Assembly: GCF_019352175.1 (NCBI RefSeq)
Contig: NZ_JACBYI010000022.1
Span: 1 to 64,000 of the forward strand
Direction of reading: 5' to 3'
DNA from: Paenibacillus sp. S150
Lineage (GTDB): Bacteria > Bacillota > Bacilli > Paenibacillales > Paenibacillaceae
Length of the DNA: 64,000 nucleotides
This document shows, one piece after another, positions 61,764 through 64,000 of this stretch. The notes beneath the pieces are model-generated. The model was not told the DNA's origin, did not search any database, and saw only the letters and a list, made by a program, of their open reading frames with translations. How positions within the stretch are numbered: position 1 is the first letter of the stretch; every line of letters begins with the position of its first letter. A program made the position numbers and the translations under genes.

Positions 61764-62477
61764 ATGATGGGCAAATCCCATTTAATCATCAGCACCGGGG
61801 TTACCCTATCCGTCATGAGCCTGCTCGGCCATGAAATTACGCTTCCGGCGGCTGCCGTCGCCGGGCTCAGCGCCTTGCTGCCCGATATCGATGAGCCGAA
61901 TTCGCTGCTGGTGCGCAAAGCCGTGCCGGAATTTCTGCTGCGCATTCTGCAGTTGGCTCTGATCGGGGCAGCCATCTATCTGTATTTTGCCGGAATCGCT
62001 GCCCCTCCCTGGAATATCGTTCTGGCTGTGCTGGTCGGCAGCGTCTCATTCCTTCCGGGAAGAAGGCTGCGGCATCTGGTGATGCTGCTGATCGCTATAG
62101 GACTGTTTGCCCTCGCGGATGCTTACGATCCGTGGAATTACATCGCCGCCTGTGTGCTTGTCATCTCCTCCGTTGTCCCGCACCGCGGGGTGACGCATAC
62201 GCTGTACGGCGTGGCAGGCTGGGGGGCATTGCTCTATTTCGCCTCGCTCGGCATGGATGACGGCGGCAGCCTGTGGATTGCCGGCGGCCTGTCCTACGCG
62301 CTGCATCTGCTGGCCGATTCCTTGACCCAGCGCGGGATCACCCCGCTGCCGCCGCTGCCCTTCAAGCTTCGCCTGAAGCTGATGAGCACCGGCACGAAGA
62401 AGGGCAGCGCGGTGGAGAAATTCTGCATCGTGCTCACACTGGCGCTCGTTGTGTATGTATTTGTGCTCACCTCCTGA
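61764..62477 (+). CDS. YdjM-like membrane-bound metal-dependent hydrolase
   Basis: 237 residues with about six helices. The family markers are KSHLIISTGVTLSVMSLLGH near the N-terminus, ALLPDIDEPNSLLVRK, VVPHRGVTHTLYGVAGW and HLLADSLTQRGITPLPPLPF, whose His and Asp residues form the predicted metal site. The E. coli homologue is LexA-regulated, but no LexA box was sought here in detail. The ribosome site is AAAGGAGCGGGAG. The function is not known. Confidence 0.9.
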   Translation: MMGKSHLIISTGVTLSVMSLLGHEITLPAAAVAGLSALLPDIDEPNSLLVRKAVPEFLLRILQLALIGAAIYLYFAGIAAPPWNIVLAVLVGSVSFLPGRRLRHLVMLLIAIGLFALADAYDPWNYIAACVLVISSVVPHRGVTHTLYGVAGWGALLYFASLGMDDGGSLWIAGGLSYALHLLADSLTQRGITPLPPLPFKLRLKLMSTGTKKGSAVEKFCIVLTLALVVYVFVLTS

Positions 62478-62509
62478 GAAGAGTGAGGCCCCTTCTGGGA
62501 AGGCTTTCC

Positions 62510-63166
62510 GCTGTGCTCTCCAGATTTATTTCATTCCCCTTAGCGGTGAAAATCCGGAGACCCGGGCGGCCGCGGCCGCTGTTCCGCGGGTCCGTCCGAC
62601 CGCTCCGCTGTTTAAGCGGGAGGCGGTTCTGTAATCTTTAAAAAGCACAATAAAGAAACTTAATGTATAGGAATGGAACCGGAGAACCTGAACAAGCTGA
62701 AGGAACGCAAGGAGATTCATAGGGAACGAAAGCGAAGTGGAAAAAGTAACACTAATAGGCTGAAATTTTGGCTTTAACGGGCTTTAGTGGGATTTTGTAC
62801 ACCTAATGGAGGCCCGCTCCCCCCATAGGGCTGATTTCAGCCGAATTAGTTGTACTTTTTCCCACTAGGGACGATCCAGTCTCCGAATGCGGTGGATTAG
62901 TTATCCTTTTTCCCACTAAAATGGCTGCCCTTTGGATGAATGGTTCAAGTACATCTTAATGTAGGCGTATTCCTCTGTAAGGGGGAGGGGTGAAACGGAT
63001 CGATTAGGTATTCTTTTTCGCACTAACGGTTGCGAAAAAGGGGATGCGGGGAGATGAAGTGACCTTTTCCACTTGGCTTCCCGCCTGGCTTCAGCAGCCA
63101 GCCTTACACCTGAAATGCAAACAGCTGCGCTGCCCGGTCAAGGACGGCGCAGCCGTTTCCACTTGT
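62510..63166. repeat. Dispersed non-coding repeat, copy C
   Basis: Near-full-length relative of copy B (55161-55914) without the MITE insert. It contains three TTTTTC(C/G)CACTA motifs plus one inverted GTGGAAAAAG, and ends in GCTGCGCTG...GGCGCAGCCG. It lies between convergent genes. Open frames here are short and not shared between copies. Confidence 0.93.
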
Positions 63167-63251
63167 GTATGGCTTAAAAATATACTTTGGAATAGGCTTG
63201 ATGCTGTACCGCAAGCGGAAGCCTTCCAGAGCCTGGAGGACCGGTGTTGTA

Positions 63252-63290
63252 TAAAAAAACAGCCCTCTCCGGGATAGAGAGCGGCTGGCG
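63252..63290 (-). terminator. Terminator of the lipoate ligase gene
   Basis: On the minus strand AGCCGCTCTC and GAGAGGGCT form a stem (one bulge) followed by seven T. Confidence 0.85.
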
Positions 63291-63322
63291 GTTGTTTTAG
63301 GTCAAAGCTGCGGTATGCTTAG

Positions 63323-64000
63323 CTATTCCTCCAGAAAAATCAGACCGATGAAGTCCTCCGGCTCAATGCGGCCGAAATAATGCTCCAGGTCCAGCCCGGC
63401 CAGAGCCTGCCGAACCTCCGCCTCTTCATAACGCTTGCCGCGCAGTGCGTTCTCGACGTCCGCCACATCGCCGACGCCGAAGAAGTCGCCATAGATTTTG
63501 ATATCCTTAATGTAGGAATCTTCAATATCCATACGGATGTCGACAAGCCCTGCGGGGAATTTGCGGGTATGCTTCACATTGCTTTTCGGCGACAGGCCGT
63601 AGTTCCAATCCCAATTCTGGTAATGCTCCTTGGAGATCTCATTGATCCGCACCCAGTCGTCCATCGTCAGCTTGTACTGCGGAACCTCGGAGGGCTCCAT
63701 GCCGAAGATGGAACGCAGCAGGCCGTCGCGGAATTCCTCAATCGTTATGTCGGCGCCGAGCAGGCCCTTGATGTTCGCAACCCGGCTGCGCACGGATTTG
63801 GTGCTCTTGGATTTGAATTTTTCCGGGTTCACATTCAGCGAAGCCTGCACATCGTCCAGATTGAGGTCGAACATCAGGGTGCCGTGGCTGAACATGCGTC
63901 CGCGCGTGGAGAACTGGGCATTCCCGGAGATTTTTTGCTCACCGACCTGGAGATCATTGCGTCCGCTCAGCTCGGCATTAACCCCCATGGACTGCAAATA
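63323..64000 (-). CDS. Lipoate-protein ligase (C-terminal part; truncated by window)
   Basis: The last 224 or so residues are visible; the start is beyond the right edge. The segment GRNDLQVGEQKISGNAQFST, with the catalytic lysine in KISG, then RGRMFSHGTLMFDLNLDDVQ and the accessory domain with SKSTKSVRSRVANIKGLLG are typical of LplJ/LplA. It attaches lipoate to E2 and GcvH proteins using ATP. The whole protein should be about 330 residues. The first in-window Met (63997) is internal. Confidence 0.95.
   Translation of the reverse strand, partial: YLQSMGVNAELSGRNDLQVGEQKISGNAQFSTRGRMFSHGTLMFDLNLDDVQASLNVNPEKFKSKSTKSVRSRVANIKGLLGADITIEEFRDGLLRSIFGMEPSEVPQYKLTMDDWVRINEISKEHYQNWDWNYGLSPKSNVKHTRKFPAGLVDIRMDIEDSYIKDIKIYGDFFGVGDVADVENALRGKRYEEAEVRQALAGLDLEHYFGRIEPEDFIGLIFLEE

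Overview
The window reads as chromosome of a Gram-positive, spore-forming-type Firmicute, most likely Paenibacillus. The evidence is the mid-range GC, strong AGGAGG-type ribosome binding sites, frequent TTG/GTG starts, lipoprotein binding proteins, and the mix of Firmicute families (DUF2621, YigZ, YjbQ, Flp/Tad loci ending in a DUF6382-FHA protein). The genus is inferred from gene content; no rRNA is present to confirm it.

Layout. 1-160: 114-bp repeats carrying what looks like a tRNA-Ser 3' tail. 664-5281: branched-chain amino acid ABC transporter livHMGF plus binding lipoprotein, followed by alanine dehydrogenase (ald). 6655-8696: tRNA island with tRNA-Glu(UUC), two tRNA-Leu(GAG), a truncated tRNA-Leu(UAG)-like fragment, duplicated XRE regulators, and tandem copies of the tRNA-Glu 3' end joined to the repeat family seen at position 1. 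8803-10983: peroxide defence (gpx, ohr) and two small genes. 11276-21857: a complete Flp/Tad pilus locus (CpaE, CpaF, TadB, TadC, Flp pilin, two TadE-like proteins, a TadG-like protein, prepilin peptidase, FHA protein). 21948-25574: a sugar-epimerase-like protein, DUF2621, endonuclease IV and purU.

25811-39593: a second, very divergent Tad-like locus. It has an SAF protein, a CpaE-like protein without the Walker lysine, a CpaF-like ATPase, two GspF-like membrane proteins, a 111-bp tandem repeat, two tiny paralogous membrane peptides, two small membrane-anchored proteins, one small secreted protein and two large exported PKD/Ig-like proteins. It lacks its own prepilin peptidase and canonical prepilin motifs. 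This is the best candidate in the window for a poorly described system, probably a surface appendage or secretion machine with large adhesin-like substrates.

39702-64000: mostly housekeeping. It holds a YiiX-like hydrolase, transketolase and ppnP, an alpha/beta hydrolase, a beta-hydroxyacid dehydrogenase, pgi, yigZ, a TetR regulator, yjbQ, the sulfate transporter cysTWA with its binding protein, a PhnP-like hydrolase, an SDR, divergent luxS and mtnN (which act in sequence in S-adenosylhomocysteine recycling), a GNAT, a HAD phosphatase, an EamA transporter, a YdjM-like protein and the C-terminal part of a lipoate-protein ligase. Three long intergenic regions (about 43.69-43.96, 55.16-55.91 and 62.51-63.17 kb) are copies of one dispersed non-coding repeat. 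One copy contains a 96-bp MITE-like insertion whose empty site is visible in another copy.

All calls come from reading the sequence and from family knowledge; no database search was run.
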